Source of the DNA: Corynebacterium incognita
Lineage (GTDB): Bacteria; Actinomycetota; Actinomycetes; Mycobacteriales; Mycobacteriaceae
Length of the DNA stretch: 64,000 nucleotides
Direction of reading: 5' to 3'
NCBI RefSeq assembly: GCF_014217255.1
Contig: NZ_CP059404.1
Location: 806,001-870,000, forward strand
In this document: piece by piece, positions 43,259 to 51,964 of the stretch
How the letters are laid out: the number at the start of each line of letters is the position of its first letter
Numbering within the stretch: the stretch's first letter is position 1
Position numbers and translations under genes: made by a program
The notes under the pieces: model-generated
Seen by the model: only the letters and a program-made list of their open reading frames with translations
What the model was told of the DNA's origin: nothing
The model's database searches: none

Positions 43259-44215
43259 ATGACTTTCGCTTCACTCATGAATCCGCGCCGCACCGCCCGA
43301 ACTGGCGGGGCGACTATTTTACTCGCATCTTCCCTCGCCTTGACCTCGTGTGGCACTGGCGACACGAGTGACAACGCCGAGACGAAGAGCGGCGAGGACA
43401 CTATCGAAATCGTCGCCTCAACCTCCATCTGGGGAAATGTAGCGGAGGCCGTGGTGGCAGGCACCCCAGCGGAAGACACGGTGGAGATCACCGCAGTAGT
43501 CGAGGGCAACGACGCCGACCCACACCACTTCGAGCCTTCGGCCGCGGACATCGCCCGCGCCACCGAAGCCGACATCGTGGTGGTCGGCGGAGGCGGATAC
43601 GACGCTTGGCTTTACGACTCCTTGGAAAACAAGGACAACGTCATCCACGCGCTGCCGCTGACGACTCATTCACACGACCACGAGTATGAGGGCCACGATC
43701 ACGAGCACGGCGGCGAGGGTGCAGTGGAATCCATCGACGGCAACGAGCACGTCTGGTACGACACCGACGCGCTGAGCCAGGTGGCCGAGGACATCGCAAA
43801 GAAGGTGGGCGACGACGCCAACGCCGAGGACTTCACCAAGAGGATGGACGCCCTCCACGAGCGCACCCACGCTCTGCCCAAGAAGACTTATGCGCAGACC
43901 GAACCCATCGCGGACTACATCCTGGAGCACTCCGACATGGAGGACAAAACCCCGAAGGGCTACCGTTCCGCGACCTTGAGCCACGGCGAACCCACCGCGG
44001 CGGACCTCAACGCTTTCCTCGAGGCCATCAAGCACGGCGACGTCGACGTGCTGATCTACAACCCGCAGACCAAGACCGACCTCACCGAGCGCATCCGCAA
44101 GGCTGCCGAAGAAAACAACGTCAAGGTCATGAAAATCGGCGAGACCCCGCCGGACGGCACCAACTTCCTGGACTACTTCGACGAGGTAGTCACCAGCCTG
44201 GAAGGCCTGGCATAA
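43259..44215 (+). CDS. Zinc/manganese ABC transporter substrate-binding lipoprotein (ZnuA-like)
   Basis: This binding protein delivers a metal, most likely zinc, to the ABC importer encoded next. The 318-residue protein has a lipoprotein signal (LLASSLALTSCGTG). The A-1 fold follows, with VASTSIWGNVAEAV, DPHHFEPSAADIARA (metal His) and GGGGYDAWL. A His/Asp/Glu-rich loop (SHDHEYEGHDHEHGG), GNEHVWYDTDALSQVAEDI (second His) and LSHGEPTAADL come next. The histidine-rich loop is typical of zinc-specific ZnuA. The frame opens earlier (43229), but leaderless-type geometry fixes ATG 43259. Zur-box control is likely. Confidence 0.92.
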   Translation: MTFASLMNPRRTARTGGATILLASSLALTSCGTGDTSDNAETKSGEDTIEIVASTSIWGNVAEAVVAGTPAEDTVEITAVVEGNDADPHHFEPSAADIARATEADIVVVGGGGYDAWLYDSLENKDNVIHALPLTTHSHDHEYEGHDHEHGGEGAVESIDGNEHVWYDTDALSQVAEDIAKKVGDDANAEDFTKRMDALHERTHALPKKTYAQTEPIADYILEHSDMEDKTPKGYRSATLSHGEPTAADLNAFLEAIKHGDVDVLIYNPQTKTDLTERIRKAAEENNVKVMKIGETPPDGTNFLDYFDEVVTSLEGLA

Positions 44216-44223
44216 TCAGCACA

Positions 44224-44925
44224 GTGCTCATCCAGTTCCATTCCGCCGCGGTAGCACCCCTCTGGTCCGACCTGGACCTCGGGGTGGACCGCGGCGAATT
44301 CATCGCTATCTTAGGCCCCAACGGCGTCGGCAAATCAACGCTGCTGGGCACGATCCTTGGCACCCGCGAGCTCACCTCCGGGTCCGTGGACGTCAACGCC
44401 CGGCTGGGCTTCATCCCGCAGCAGCGCATGTTCCCCGCGGACTTGCCGCTGCGCGCACGAGACTTGGTTTCTTTGTCGTTGGCCCACGGCGTGCTGCGCC
44501 GCCGCAGCGCATCCAGTCAGCGGGTGCTGGACGCGCTCACCGCAGTCGGCGCGGAGGGCCTGGCCGACCGCCGCGTCGGCCAACTCTCCGGCGGCCAGCA
44601 ACAGCTGGTGCGTCAGGCGCAGGCTTTCGCCGCCGACCCCGATCTCATCCTCGCCGACGAGCCGCTGCTCAGCCTGGACCTGGCCCGGCAACAGGAGACG
44701 GTGCACCGTTTAGACGAGCGTCGGAAAGCGCAGGGAACGTCCGTCATTTTTGTCACCCACGGCATCAACCCGGTGCTCGATGTGGTCGACCGCGTGGTCT
44801 ACCTCGCGCCGAACGGCCACACCATCGGCACGGTGGACGAGGTCATGCGTTCCGACGTCCTGTCGGAGCTCTACGGCGCCCACGTCGAGGTCGCGCGCGT
44901 CAACGGAAGGCTGGTGGTCGTATGA
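44224..44925 (+). CDS. Zinc ABC transporter ATP-binding protein (ZnuC-like)
   Basis: The ATPase of the zinc importer. The 233-residue protein has Walker A GPNGVGKSTLL, Q-loop FIPQQRM, signature LSGGQQQLVRQ, Walker B LILADEPLLSLD and the switch His in VTHGINPVL. The serine following the DEP motif varies (DEPLLSLD), which is common. It starts with GTG 8 bp after the substrate-binding gene and overlaps the permease gene by 4 bp (ATGA). The operon order is binding protein, ATPase, permease. Confidence 0.93.
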   Translation: MLIQFHSAAVAPLWSDLDLGVDRGEFIAILGPNGVGKSTLLGTILGTRELTSGSVDVNARLGFIPQQRMFPADLPLRARDLVSLSLAHGVLRRRSASSQRVLDALTAVGAEGLADRRVGQLSGGQQQLVRQAQAFAADPDLILADEPLLSLDLARQQETVHRLDERRKAQGTSVIFVTHGINPVLDVVDRVVYLAPNGHTIGTVDEVMRSDVLSELYGAHVEVARVNGRLVVV

Positions 44926-45824
44926 CCTTCGCGCAATTTCTGGAAGACACCCAGTATCTATTGGCGGTGGATTTCGTGCAGGATTCGCTGCTGGCCTGCG
45001 TGCTCCTGGGGCTCTTGTCCGGCGTCATGACCTCGCTCATTGTGCTACGCCAGATGTCTTTTTCGGTCCACGCCACCTCGGAGCTGGCGCTCATGGGCGC
45101 GGCCGCGGCGCTGTTTTTCGGTCTCAATATTGGCTTCGGCGCGATCGTCGGCTCCATTGTCGCGGCGGTGCTACTGGCGGTGCTGGGCCTGCGCGGCCAG
45201 CAGGACTCCGCCATCGGCGTGGTCATGAGTTTCGGCCTGGGCCTCTCGGTGCTGTTCATCCACCTCTACCCCGGCAATTCCTCCACCGCGATGTCACTGC
45301 TTACCGGCCAGATTGTGGGAGTGTCCACGGCGTCGCTGGGGCTGTTGGCGGCGACCACCGCGGTGGTCGTGGGGCTGGTCGCGCTATTCTGGCGCCCGCT
45401 GCTCTTCGCCTCCGCCGACCCGGTGCTCGCCAAAGCCGCGGATGTGCCGGTGTCCGCGCTGTCCGTGGGCTTCGCGGTGCTCGTCGGCCTGACCGCCGCG
45501 CAGTCGGTGCAGATCGTGGGCGCGCCGTTGGTCATGGCGCTGCTCATCACGCCCGGCGCGGCCGCTGTGCAGATTACTTCCTCGCCGCTGCGCGCGGTGG
45601 CCTGGTCCACCGTTTTTGCACTGGTGGCGGCGGTGGGTGGCTTCGTGCTATCGCTGGCACCGGGGCTGCCGGTGTCGGTGTTTGTCACCACCATCTCCTT
45701 TGTCATCTACTTGGTGTGCCGCGCGGTGGGCTCCGCGCGTGGGAAGAAGGCGCAGCGGGATGAGGCGGCCGTCGCCAAGCGGGCGCGCGCGGGGCATCAT
45801 GATTGCCCGCACCCCGCCGACTAG
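44922..45824 (+). CDS. Zinc ABC transporter permease (ZnuB-like)
   Basis: The membrane channel of the zinc importer. The 300-residue ABC-3 family protein has about eight hydrophobic segments (LLACVLLGLLSGVMTSL through FVTTISFVIYLVCRAVG) and conserved FSVHATSELALMGAA and VGAPLVMALLITPGAAA motifs. It overlaps the ATPase gene (ATGA) and is followed by an esterase with its own promoter. The C-terminal tail is basic. Confidence 0.93.
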   Translation: MTFAQFLEDTQYLLAVDFVQDSLLACVLLGLLSGVMTSLIVLRQMSFSVHATSELALMGAAAALFFGLNIGFGAIVGSIVAAVLLAVLGLRGQQDSAIGVVMSFGLGLSVLFIHLYPGNSSTAMSLLTGQIVGVSTASLGLLAATTAVVVGLVALFWRPLLFASADPVLAKAADVPVSALSVGFAVLVGLTAAQSVQIVGAPLVMALLITPGAAAVQITSSPLRAVAWSTVFALVAAVGGFVLSLAPGLPVSVFVTTISFVIYLVCRAVGSARGKKAQRDEAAVAKRARAGHHDCPHPAD

Positions 45825-45827
45825 ACT
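45822..45827 (+). promoter_or_regulatory. -10 element of the PHB-depolymerase-family esterase gene
   Basis: TAGACT, then 8 nt, then GTG at 45836, overlapping the end of the zinc permease gene. Confidence 0.45.
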
Positions 45828-45835
45828 TGGTCGCC

Positions 45836-46636
45836 GTGAGTGTAACGGTGACCCGCGAGCGTCTGCTCCACGACGGCCTCGAACGCCAGTACGTCCTGGT
45901 GGAACCCGAGGGCCCGGTGGAGCGGACGTTGTTGTTTTTCCATGGCTCGCTGCAGTCGGGCAATGTGATTCGGCGCTTTACCGCCGGCACGTTCGATGGA
46001 CTCCCGGGCACGCGCGTCATCTACCCCAGCGGCGTGCACAACCACTTCAACGACGGGCGCGCCAGGCTACCGGAGAAGACCCGCGAGATGGGCGTGGACG
46101 ACGTCGATTTCACGCGCGAGTTGGTCGGGCGCTACGGCGGCCCGGTGTTCGCGTGCGGGTACTCTAACGGCGGTCACATGGTGATGCGCCTGCTTATCGA
46201 CGCCCCCGGTCTGTTGCACGGGGCTTGCATGTTTGCGGCGACCATGCCCACGCGGGACAACCTGGCCACGACGAATCCGCTTGACGTCTACGAGCCAACG
46301 CCCGTGATGTTCCTGCACGGCACTGGGGATCGGATTGCGCCGATCAGCGGCGGGGAGGCGGCGCTGTCCGCGGCGAAGTCGCGCGGCAGTGTGCTGTCGG
46401 CGCGCGAGTCGGCGGAGTGGTTCGCGCAGGCCAATGGTTGTGCCACGGGTGCGGTGTCGCGGCCTTATGCGGACGTGGAGCGCGTGCGCTGGGAGGGTGC
46501 ACAGCCGGTGGAGCTGTGGTCCGTAGACGGTATGGGCCACGTCATCCCGAGCGGCAACGAGGTGAGCCCGCGGCTGGGCGCGAACACTGCGTCTTTTGTG
46601 GCGGCGGACGCGGTGCGTGGTTTCTTCGGCTTCTAG
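45836..46636 (+). CDS. PHB depolymerase-family (LpqC-like) esterase
   Basis: An alpha/beta hydrolase of the polyhydroxybutyrate-depolymerase/feruloyl-esterase family. The 266-residue protein has LLFFHGSLQSG (oxyanion strand), GVDDVDFTRELV, the nucleophile YSNGGHMVMRL, an Asp in FLHGTGDRIAPI and the His in VDGMGHVIPSG, so the triad is complete. There is no signal peptide from this start, so unlike mycobacterial LpqC it is probably cytoplasmic. An upstream in-frame start (45803) would overlap the permease gene and precede the -10, so GTG 45836 is chosen. Substrate unknown. Confidence 0.86.
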   Translation: MSVTVTRERLLHDGLERQYVLVEPEGPVERTLLFFHGSLQSGNVIRRFTAGTFDGLPGTRVIYPSGVHNHFNDGRARLPEKTREMGVDDVDFTRELVGRYGGPVFACGYSNGGHMVMRLLIDAPGLLHGACMFAATMPTRDNLATTNPLDVYEPTPVMFLHGTGDRIAPISGGEAALSAAKSRGSVLSARESAEWFAQANGCATGAVSRPYADVERVRWEGAQPVELWSVDGMGHVIPSGNEVSPRLGANTASFVAADAVRGFFGF

Positions 46637-46662
46637 GTGCTCTGCGCTTAATGATCCGAAAA

Positions 46663-46721
46663 GCTACTGATGGCGAGGTTTGTGTACAGAAAAACTGTAA
46701 GCAAACCTCGCCATCAGTAGC
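46663..46721. terminator. Long hairpin between the esterase and rlmB genes
   Basis: Perfect 20-bp arms (gctactgatggcgaggtttg and its complement) enclose a loop with an inner TACAG/CTGTA stem around AAAAA. It lies between convergent genes and probably ends both transcripts. The arms are much longer than a normal terminator needs. Confidence 0.8.
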
Positions 46722-46732
46722 ACAAAGCGGTA

Positions 46733-47680
46733 TTAGTCGGCCAGGCGGCGCTGGCGCGCAAACTCGCTGAGCACCGCGCCAGCCGCGACGGAAGCGTTCA
46801 GGGACTCCACCCATGCGGTCATCGGGATGGACATGATGACGTCGCAGGTCTCGCGGACCAAGCGCGAGATGCCCTTGCCCTCAGAACCAATGACGATGAC
46901 CACCTTGTCCGCGCCGCCGTCGTAGGTATCCAGTGTGTGCTCACCACCAGCGTCCAGGCCAACGACCTGGTAGCCATTCTGCTGGAACATCTTCAGCGTA
47001 CGGGTCAGATTGGTTGCGCGCGCCACGGGCAGGCGCGCCGCCGTGCCCGCCGAGGTGCGCCACGCCACCGCGGTCACCGAGGCCGAACGGCGCTCCGGGA
47101 TGACCACGCCGTGGCCACCAAAAGCCGCCACGCTACGGATGACCGCGCCCAGGTTGCGCGGGTCGGTGATGTTGTCCAGCACCACAAACATGCCGTTCTC
47201 GCCCGTGGCAGCAACGTCACCCACAAGGTCTTCCACGTCCGCGTACTTGAACGGTGGGATCTGCAGGCCGATGCCCTGGTGCATGCCGTTGCCGGTCATC
47301 AGGTCCATCTCGTGGCGCGGGACCTCCACAATCGGAATGTTTCGCCCGTTAGCGATGGCGACGGCCTCGGTGAGGCGCTCGTCGGAACGCGTGCCCTGCA
47401 CGAGATACAGCGACGTAGCCGGCACCTTCGCGTGAAGGCATTCCACCACCGGGTTACGGCCGACGACCAGTTCCGCCTTGTCCTGCTCATGGCGGCCGGA
47501 GTCACGACGCTGGCGTTCCAGCTTGCGCTTGTGCGCCTTGTGGTAGACGCGGTCCTCGGCCTTCGGCGTCGCACCCTTGCCTTCCAGGCCGCGGCGGCGC
47601 ACGCCGCCAGAGCCCTTGACCTGGCCCTTCTTGTTTGTCTTACGCGGCCCAGCGCCGCCTCGTCCGTGAGTGCGTGCCAT
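46733..47680 (-). CDS. rlmB: 23S rRNA (guanosine-2'-O-)-methyltransferase RlmB
   Basis: A SPOUT methyltransferase acting on 23S rRNA. The 315-residue protein has a long basic N-terminal extension (1-70). The SpoU substrate-binding domain ([11 protein letters not shown]) and the SPOUT core follow, with motif 1 [16 protein letters not shown], motif 2 [12 protein letters not shown] and motif 3 [21 protein letters not shown] lies 8 nt before the ATG. cysS ends 15 bp upstream on the same strand; mycobacteria have the same cysS-rlmB order. Base specificity (G2251) is inferred from family. Confidence 0.93.
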   Translation of the reverse strand: MARTHGRGGAGPRKTNKKGQVKGSGGVRRRGLEGKGATPKAEDRVYHKAHKRKLERQRRDSGRHEQDKAELVVGRNPVVECLHAKVPATSLYLVQGTRSDERLTEAVAIANGRNIPIVEVPRHEMDLMTGNGMHQGIGLQIPPFKYADVEDLVGDVAATGENGMFVVLDNITDPRNLGAVIRSVAAFGGHGVVIPERRSASVTAVAWRTSAGTAARLPVARATNLTRTLKMFQQNGYQVVGLDAGGEHTLDTYDGGADKVVIVIGSEGKGISRLVRETCDVIMSIPMTAWVESLNASVAAGAVLSEFARQRRLAD

Positions 47681-47695
47681 ATGAATTGTCCTAAC

Positions 47696-49093
47696 CTAGG
47701 TGTTGAGCTGCCAGGTGGGTCCGTCAGCGGTGTCGGTGACGGTGATGCCCGCCGCGGCCAGGCGGTCGCGCACCGCGTCGGCGGTGGCGAAGTCCTTGGA
47801 AGCGCGCGCGGAGGTACGCAGCTCGAGTTCTGTCTGCACCAGCTTATCCAGCGCGGTCACCATTGCCGAATCGGACGATTCCGTGGCCCACTGTTCGTCC
47901 AGGGGATCCACGCCCAGCACGCCCGCCATCGCGCGTATCGACGCCGCTATCTCCAGCGCCGCATCCACCTCGCCCGCGGCCAATGCCTTGTTGCCCGCGC
48001 GGACCGTGTTGTGGACTTCCGCGAGCGCCTTGGGCACCGCGATGTCGTCATCCATCGCCGCCGCGAACTCGGGCGTCCACTCCCCTACTGGAACCTCGCC
48101 GTGCTTGGTGGCGCGCTGCACGAAGTCCTCGATGCGGCGGTAGCCCGCCGCGGCCTCGGTGAGCGCGTCCTCGGAGTACTCGAGCACGCTGCGGTAGTGC
48201 GCGGACCCCAGGTAGTAGCGCAGCTCCACCGGCCGCACCAGTTCCAGCATGTTTTCCACGGCGAGCACGTTGCCCAAGGATTTGGACATCTTCTCGCCGA
48301 CCATGGTGACCCAGTGGTTGTGCATCCAGTAGCGCGCGAAGCCGTCGCCGGCCGCGTGCGACTGCGCCATCTCGTTTTCGTGGTGCGGGAACTGCAGGTC
48401 CAGGCCGCCGCAGTGAATGTCGAACTCGCCGCCCAGGTAGAAGGTACTCATGGCGGAGCACTCAAGGTGCCAGCCGGGGCGGCCGGCGCCCCACGGGGTG
48501 GGCCAGGAGGGCTCGCCGGGCTTGGCGGCCTTCCACAGCGCGAAGTCCTGCGGGCCACGCTTGCCACTGATGGCACCCTCGCCCTGTTCCATCTCCTCCA
48601 CCTTGTTGCCGGACAGCGCGCCGTAGTCGCTGCCCGCGGCGGCGGACCAGGCGGCCACGTCGAAGTAGACGGAGCCCTCGGCGGCGTAGGCAAAGCCGGC
48701 GTCGATAAGCCGCTGCATGTACTCCACCATTTGGGTGACGTGCCCGGTGGCGCGGGGTTCCACGGACGGTGGCAGCACGCCGAGGAGGTTGTAGGCCTTG
48801 GTGAACTCGCGCTCGTAGGTGGATACCCACTCCCACCATGGACGGTTGTTCTCGGCGGCCTTGGTGAGGATCTTGTCATCAATGTCGGTGACGTTCCGCA
48901 CGAAGGCCACGTCAAAGCCCGAGGCCGCGAGCCAGCGGCGCAGCACGTCAAAGGCCACTCCGGAACGCAGGTGGCCGATGTGTGGCTTGGCCTGCGGGGT
49001 CGCGCCGCACAGGTACACCGAGGCGTGGCCGGGGCGCAGCGGTTCGAAGTCGCGGACGGATCGGGTGGCGGTGTCGTAAATAGCTAGAGTCAC
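47696..49093 (-). CDS. cysS: Cysteinyl-tRNA synthetase
   Basis: Charges tRNA-Cys with cysteine. The 465-residue class I synthetase has the HIGH motif in [11 protein letters not shown], the zinc site Cys in [18 protein letters not shown] and the His/Glu in [11 protein letters not shown], and the KMSKS loop [10 protein letters not shown]. It is the CysS form, not the paralogue MshC. An ATG nine bases upstream (49102) sits inside the -10 TAGGAT, so the start is GTG 49093. The gene lies between ispF (10 bp) and rlmB, as in mycobacteria. Confidence 0.96.
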   Translation of the reverse strand: MTLAIYDTATRSVRDFEPLRPGHASVYLCGATPQAKPHIGHLRSGVAFDVLRRWLAASGFDVAFVRNVTDIDDKILTKAAENNRPWWEWVSTYEREFTKAYNLLGVLPPSVEPRATGHVTQMVEYMQRLIDAGFAYAAEGSVYFDVAAWSAAAGSDYGALSGNKVEEMEQGEGAISGKRGPQDFALWKAAKPGEPSWPTPWGAGRPGWHLECSAMSTFYLGGEFDIHCGGLDLQFPHHENEMAQSHAAGDGFARYWMHNHWVTMVGEKMSKSLGNVLAVENMLELVRPVELRYYLGSAHYRSVLEYSEDALTEAAAGYRRIEDFVQRATKHGEVPVGEWTPEFAAAMDDDIAVPKALAEVHNTVRAGNKALAAGEVDAALEIAASIRAMAGVLGVDPLDEQWATESSDSAMVTALDKLVQTELELRTSARASKDFATADAVRDRLAAAGITVTDTADGPTWQLNT

Positions 49094-49100
49094 GCTGTTC

Positions 49101-49106
49101 ATCCTA
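49101..49106 (-). promoter_or_regulatory. -10 element of cysS
   Basis: TAGGAT, then 7 nt, then GTG at 49093. It overlaps the end of ispF and the alternative upstream ATG. Confidence 0.65.
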
Positions 49107-49616
49107 CTGTTGGTTCTTCCACACCACGGCGGTTGCTACCGACGCCCGGCCCTCGCCGCGGCCGGTGAAACCCATGTGGTCGGTGGTGGTGGCGGACACA
49201 GACACGGGCGCGCCGAGGTGGCCGGAAAGTACACGCTGGGCTTCTTCGCGGCGCGGCCCCATCTTTGGGGTCTGGCCGATGAGCTGGACGGCAACGTTGC
49301 CGATGATAAAGCCATTGTCTTCCAAGAGGGCGCACACGTCCACGAGCAGGCGCTCGCCGCTGACGTTTTTGTACTCGGGCTTATCGACGCCCACGAAGGA
49401 ACCCAGGTCACCCAGCCCGGAGGCGGACAGCAGGGCGTCCACGATGGCGTGGGCAACGAGGTCGCCGTCCGAGTGTCCCTCGCAACCATCCTGGCCCTCG
49501 AACAAGATGCCCGCGATCCAGCAGGGTTTGCCCGCCTCGATCTGGTGGGCGTCGGTGGCAATCCCAACGCGCGGGATGATGGGCAAGTTATTGGGGCTGG
49601 GGGCGGGAGTTGTCAC
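49104..49616 (-). CDS. ispF: 2-C-methyl-D-erythritol 2,4-cyclodiphosphate synthase
   Basis: IspF makes the cyclic diphosphate of the MEP isoprenoid pathway. The 170-residue protein has the zinc-binding [11 protein letters not shown], the [22 protein letters not shown] signature and LGDLGSF. The last motif is [22 protein letters not shown] at 49616 starts the protein within the last codons of ispD (29-bp overlap), so the two are translationally linked. The homologous core begins at about residue 14. Confidence 0.95.
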   Translation of the reverse strand: MTTPAPSPNNLPIIPRVGIATDAHQIEAGKPCWIAGILFEGQDGCEGHSDGDLVAHAIVDALLSASGLGDLGSFVGVDKPEYKNVSGERLLVDVCALLEDNGFIIGNVAVQLIGQTPKMGPRREEAQRVLSGHLGAPVSVSATTTDHMGFTGRGEGRASVATAVVWKNQQ

Positions 49617-50385
49617 TAGGTACCTCAAAAATTGTTGGTTCGGCTTCGTCCACGATTGATTGTGCCAGCTTCAGATCTAGCGGGGTGGTGATTTTGAGCG
49701 CCATGGGGTCGCCCGTGACGCACTCGACGGTGACGCCGAACCACTCCATGAGCGAGGCGTCGTCCGTGGCCACGAACTCCGGGTCGGGCAGGGCGAAGTA
49801 CTTCTCGTTGGCGGCGCGCAACTGGCGCAGGTCGAAGCCCTGCGGGGTCTGCACGGCGCGCAGCTGGGAGCGATCCGGGGTGGAGGCAACGGTCAGCGGT
49901 GTCCCTTCCCCGCGATCGTCGCTGCTAGCGGCCACGACCTTGATGGTGTCACTGACCGGCAGCACGGGAATGACTGCGTCCGCACCCTCAAGCACGCGTC
50001 GCGTCACGCGGGCAATCATGCCGGGCGGGGTGAGCGCGCGGGCGGCGTCGTGGATGAGCACCACCGCGTCGTCGTCGGCAATAGCTTGGAGCCCGCACCA
50101 GACCGAGTCCGCGCGTTCGCCGCCACCATGGACCAAGCGAACGGGGATCTCGGCGTCGACAAGCCCGTGCTTGGTCAGCAGCTCGCGGGCGTAGGACTCC
50201 ATCTCCGGGGAGATGAGCACGATGACCTCATCCACGATGGCGGAGTTGAGCATCGCGCGCACGGAGCGGACCACGAGGGGGCGCTCACGCAGGGGGACGT
50301 AGGCCTTCGGCACCGCGGCGCCAAGGCGGGTGCCTTGGCCTGCGGCGGCGACGATGCCAATGACGCGACGGGCGGGAGCGGGCAT
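49588..50385 (-). CDS. ispD: 2-C-methyl-D-erythritol 4-phosphate cytidylyltransferase
   Basis: IspD attaches CMP to MEP, the step two before IspF. The 265-residue protein has the CTP-binding [38 protein letters not shown], the [20 protein letters not shown] segment and [11 protein letters not shown]. The length and motifs are typical. The start ATG lies 6 bp after the carD stop. The carD-ispD-ispF order is conserved in mycobacteria. Confidence 0.95.
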   Translation of the reverse strand: MPAPARRVIGIVAAAGQGTRLGAAVPKAYVPLRERPLVVRSVRAMLNSAIVDEVIVLISPEMESYARELLTKHGLVDAEIPVRLVHGGGERADSVWCGLQAIADDDAVVLIHDAARALTPPGMIARVTRRVLEGADAVIPVLPVSDTIKVVAASSDDRGEGTPLTVASTPDRSQLRAVQTPQGFDLRQLRAANEKYFALPDPEFVATDDASLMEWFGVTVECVTGDPMALKITTPLDLKLAQSIVDEAEPTIFEVPSDNSRPQPQ

Positions 50386-50391
50386 GGCCGT

Positions 50392-50982
50392 TTAGTCTTC
50401 GTCGTCGAAGCTCAGGTCGTCCAGGTCCACGTCCACGTCAACGTCGGTGGTCACGGACTTGTCATCTACCAGGCCGGCGGCGCGGTGACGCTCGATGGTG
50501 GCGTCGATTTCCTCGAGCATGGTGTCGGCCTTCTTCTCATCCAGCGGGCCCGCCAGGGCGAGCTCGCCGACGAGGATGCTGCGCGCCTTGGTAAGCATGC
50601 GCTTTTCGCCCGCGGACAGGCCGCGGTCCTGATCGCGGCGCCAGAGGTCACGGACAACCTCGGCCACCTTGTTGATGTCACCGGATGCCAGGCGCTCCTG
50701 ATTGGCCTTGTAGCGGCGGGACCAGTTGCCGGCCTCTTCGACGTCTTCCTCACGCAAGACGGAGAAGACCTTCTCCAGGCCCTCCTTACCCACGACGTCA
50801 CGCACGCCGACGCGTTCGGCGTTCTTGGAGGGCACGCGGACCACGAGGTCGGACTGGTTGATAGCCAGGACGAGGTATTCCAGGGTCTCGCCGCCCATCT
50901 CGCGGGTTTCGATAGCCTCAATCCGTGCCGCGCCGTGGTGCGGGTAGACCACGACTTCGCCGACCTTAAATTCCATTGCCAC
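50392..50982 (-). CDS. carD: CarD-family RNA polymerase-binding transcription regulator
   Basis: CarD binds the RNA polymerase beta subunit and stabilises the open promoter complex, chiefly at rRNA promoters. The 196-residue protein has the RNA-polymerase-interaction domain ([39 protein letters not shown]) and the C-terminal DNA-binding helical domain ([29 protein letters not shown] with the conserved Trp). Residues beyond about 165 form an acidic Asp/Val tail longer than that of M. tuberculosis CarD (162 residues). GGAGTGGCA precedes the ATG. Confidence 0.95.
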   Translation of the reverse strand: MAMEFKVGEVVVYPHHGAARIEAIETREMGGETLEYLVLAINQSDLVVRVPSKNAERVGVRDVVGKEGLEKVFSVLREEDVEEAGNWSRRYKANQERLASGDINKVAEVVRDLWRRDQDRGLSAGEKRMLTKARSILVGELALAGPLDEKKADTMLEEIDATIERHRAAGLVDDKSVTTDVDVDVDLDDLSFDDED

Positions 50983-51258
50983 TCCCTATTGTGTCCCGTG
51001 TCGCTTCCACCTGGCGGCGCGGGATGTCCCCACCCCGCGCTCCTGCGACGCTCTCGCGCGCAAGGCAGACTTAGGGCAACGATTTTACCAGAGCCCCACC
51101 TTGGACGGTCGACGTCCCCTGAACAACCGGCGACTACCCCCGCTTATTGCCCCTATGTGACGAATGCCCTCCCCTATTAACTGTGTACTCGGGGCGAAAA
51201 GATACTAAGGTAAGGGGCTGATAACGCTTATATCCAAATCTGATGGAGGACGCTCGAA
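50983..51258. other. carD / LpqE-like gene divergent region
   Basis: 276 bp without a gene. A GGAGG at 51245-51249 precedes the lipoprotein start by 9 nt. GATACT at about 51200 is a possible -10. No operator-like repeat was seen. Confidence 0.4.
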
Positions 51259-51858
51259 GTGAAGTCCCTGTTTACGGCTGTCCGCCGTGGCGGAATTGTA
51301 TCTGTTGCTGCCATGTCTGCACTCACCCTCGCATCCTGCTCCGGTGGCCAGATCACCCAGACCTCGTCCCAGGTCGCGGCTGTTGACGGCGAGAGCGGTG
51401 TGACCGAGGACGGAAACATGGCCGTTCGGGACGTCACCATCGTCGTGGACCCGGAGACCAATGACGCGGCTCTGAAGTTCACCGCCGTGAACCAGGCTTA
51501 TAAGGAGGAAAAGCACAAGCTGTCCTCCGTTGAGGTCGACGGCAAGCCGGTGCAGATGGGCTCCGTCAAGGAGATCGGCCGCGACTGCCGCGTGGTGGGC
51601 GATTCCAAGAAGGGCCTGGAGTCCTACCCGCAGGCTAAGGAAGGCGAGGGCTCCGGCTGCATCCAGTACGTGACCACCACCCTTCAGAACGATGACTTCG
51701 CCTACGGCGGCTCCCGCCCGGTGAGCTTCACCTTCGACAACGGCAAGGTGGAGCTCAACGCCTCTATCATCGCGCCGCAGCTGACTGCTGGCGAGGAGAA
51801 CCGCGACGCCAAGTCCACCGAAGGCTACACCACCAAGGCTCCTTCCGCGCACCACTAA
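51259..51858 (+). CDS. LpqE-like lipoprotein
   Basis: In mycobacteria lpqE lies between carD and radA, divergent from carD, exactly as here. The 199-residue protein has a lipoprotein signal (SVAAMSALTLASCSGG, Cys 27). A beta-rich domain follows, with NMAVRDVTIVVDPETNDAALKFTAVNQ, DGKPVQMGS, two cysteines (RDCRVV, SGCIQY) that may pair, and GGSRPVSFTFDNGKVELNASII. The start is GTG with GGAGG 9 nt upstream. The terminator at 51885 follows. Function of LpqE is unknown; it resembles copper-binding PCuA-like folds only loosely, and I see no metal motif. Confidence 0.8.
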   Translation: MKSLFTAVRRGGIVSVAAMSALTLASCSGGQITQTSSQVAAVDGESGVTEDGNMAVRDVTIVVDPETNDAALKFTAVNQAYKEEKHKLSSVEVDGKPVQMGSVKEIGRDCRVVGDSKKGLESYPQAKEGEGSGCIQYVTTTLQNDDFAYGGSRPVSFTFDNGKVELNASIIAPQLTAGEENRDAKSTEGYTTKAPSAHH

Positions 51859-51884
51859 AGCGCCCTGATTTTCATAGCTGTCCG

Positions 51885-51916
51885 ACGCCCCCGCTGCCTC
51901 ACGGTTGCGGGGGCGT
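51885..51916 (+). terminator. Terminator after the LpqE-like gene
   Basis: A 10-bp perfect stem (ACGCCCCCGC / GCGGGGGCGT) with a 12-nt loop, 26 bp after the stop codon. Confidence 0.7.
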
Positions 51917-51951
51917 TCGGCGTTCGACGCAGTGATGTCTAGGGCGGGTTG

Positions 51952-51957
51952 TAGAGT
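51952..51957 (+). promoter_or_regulatory. -10 element of radA
   Basis: TAGAGT, then 7 nt, then ATG at 51965. Confidence 0.6.
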
Positions 51958-51964
51958 TCTGGGT

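Noticed and set aside
46937..49087. 716-codon open frame on the + strand opposite rlmB and cysS
   Set aside because: Antisense to two well-supported genes; composition is the Val/Arg/His/Gly-rich type produced by reverse reading of high-G+C codons, with no family motif.
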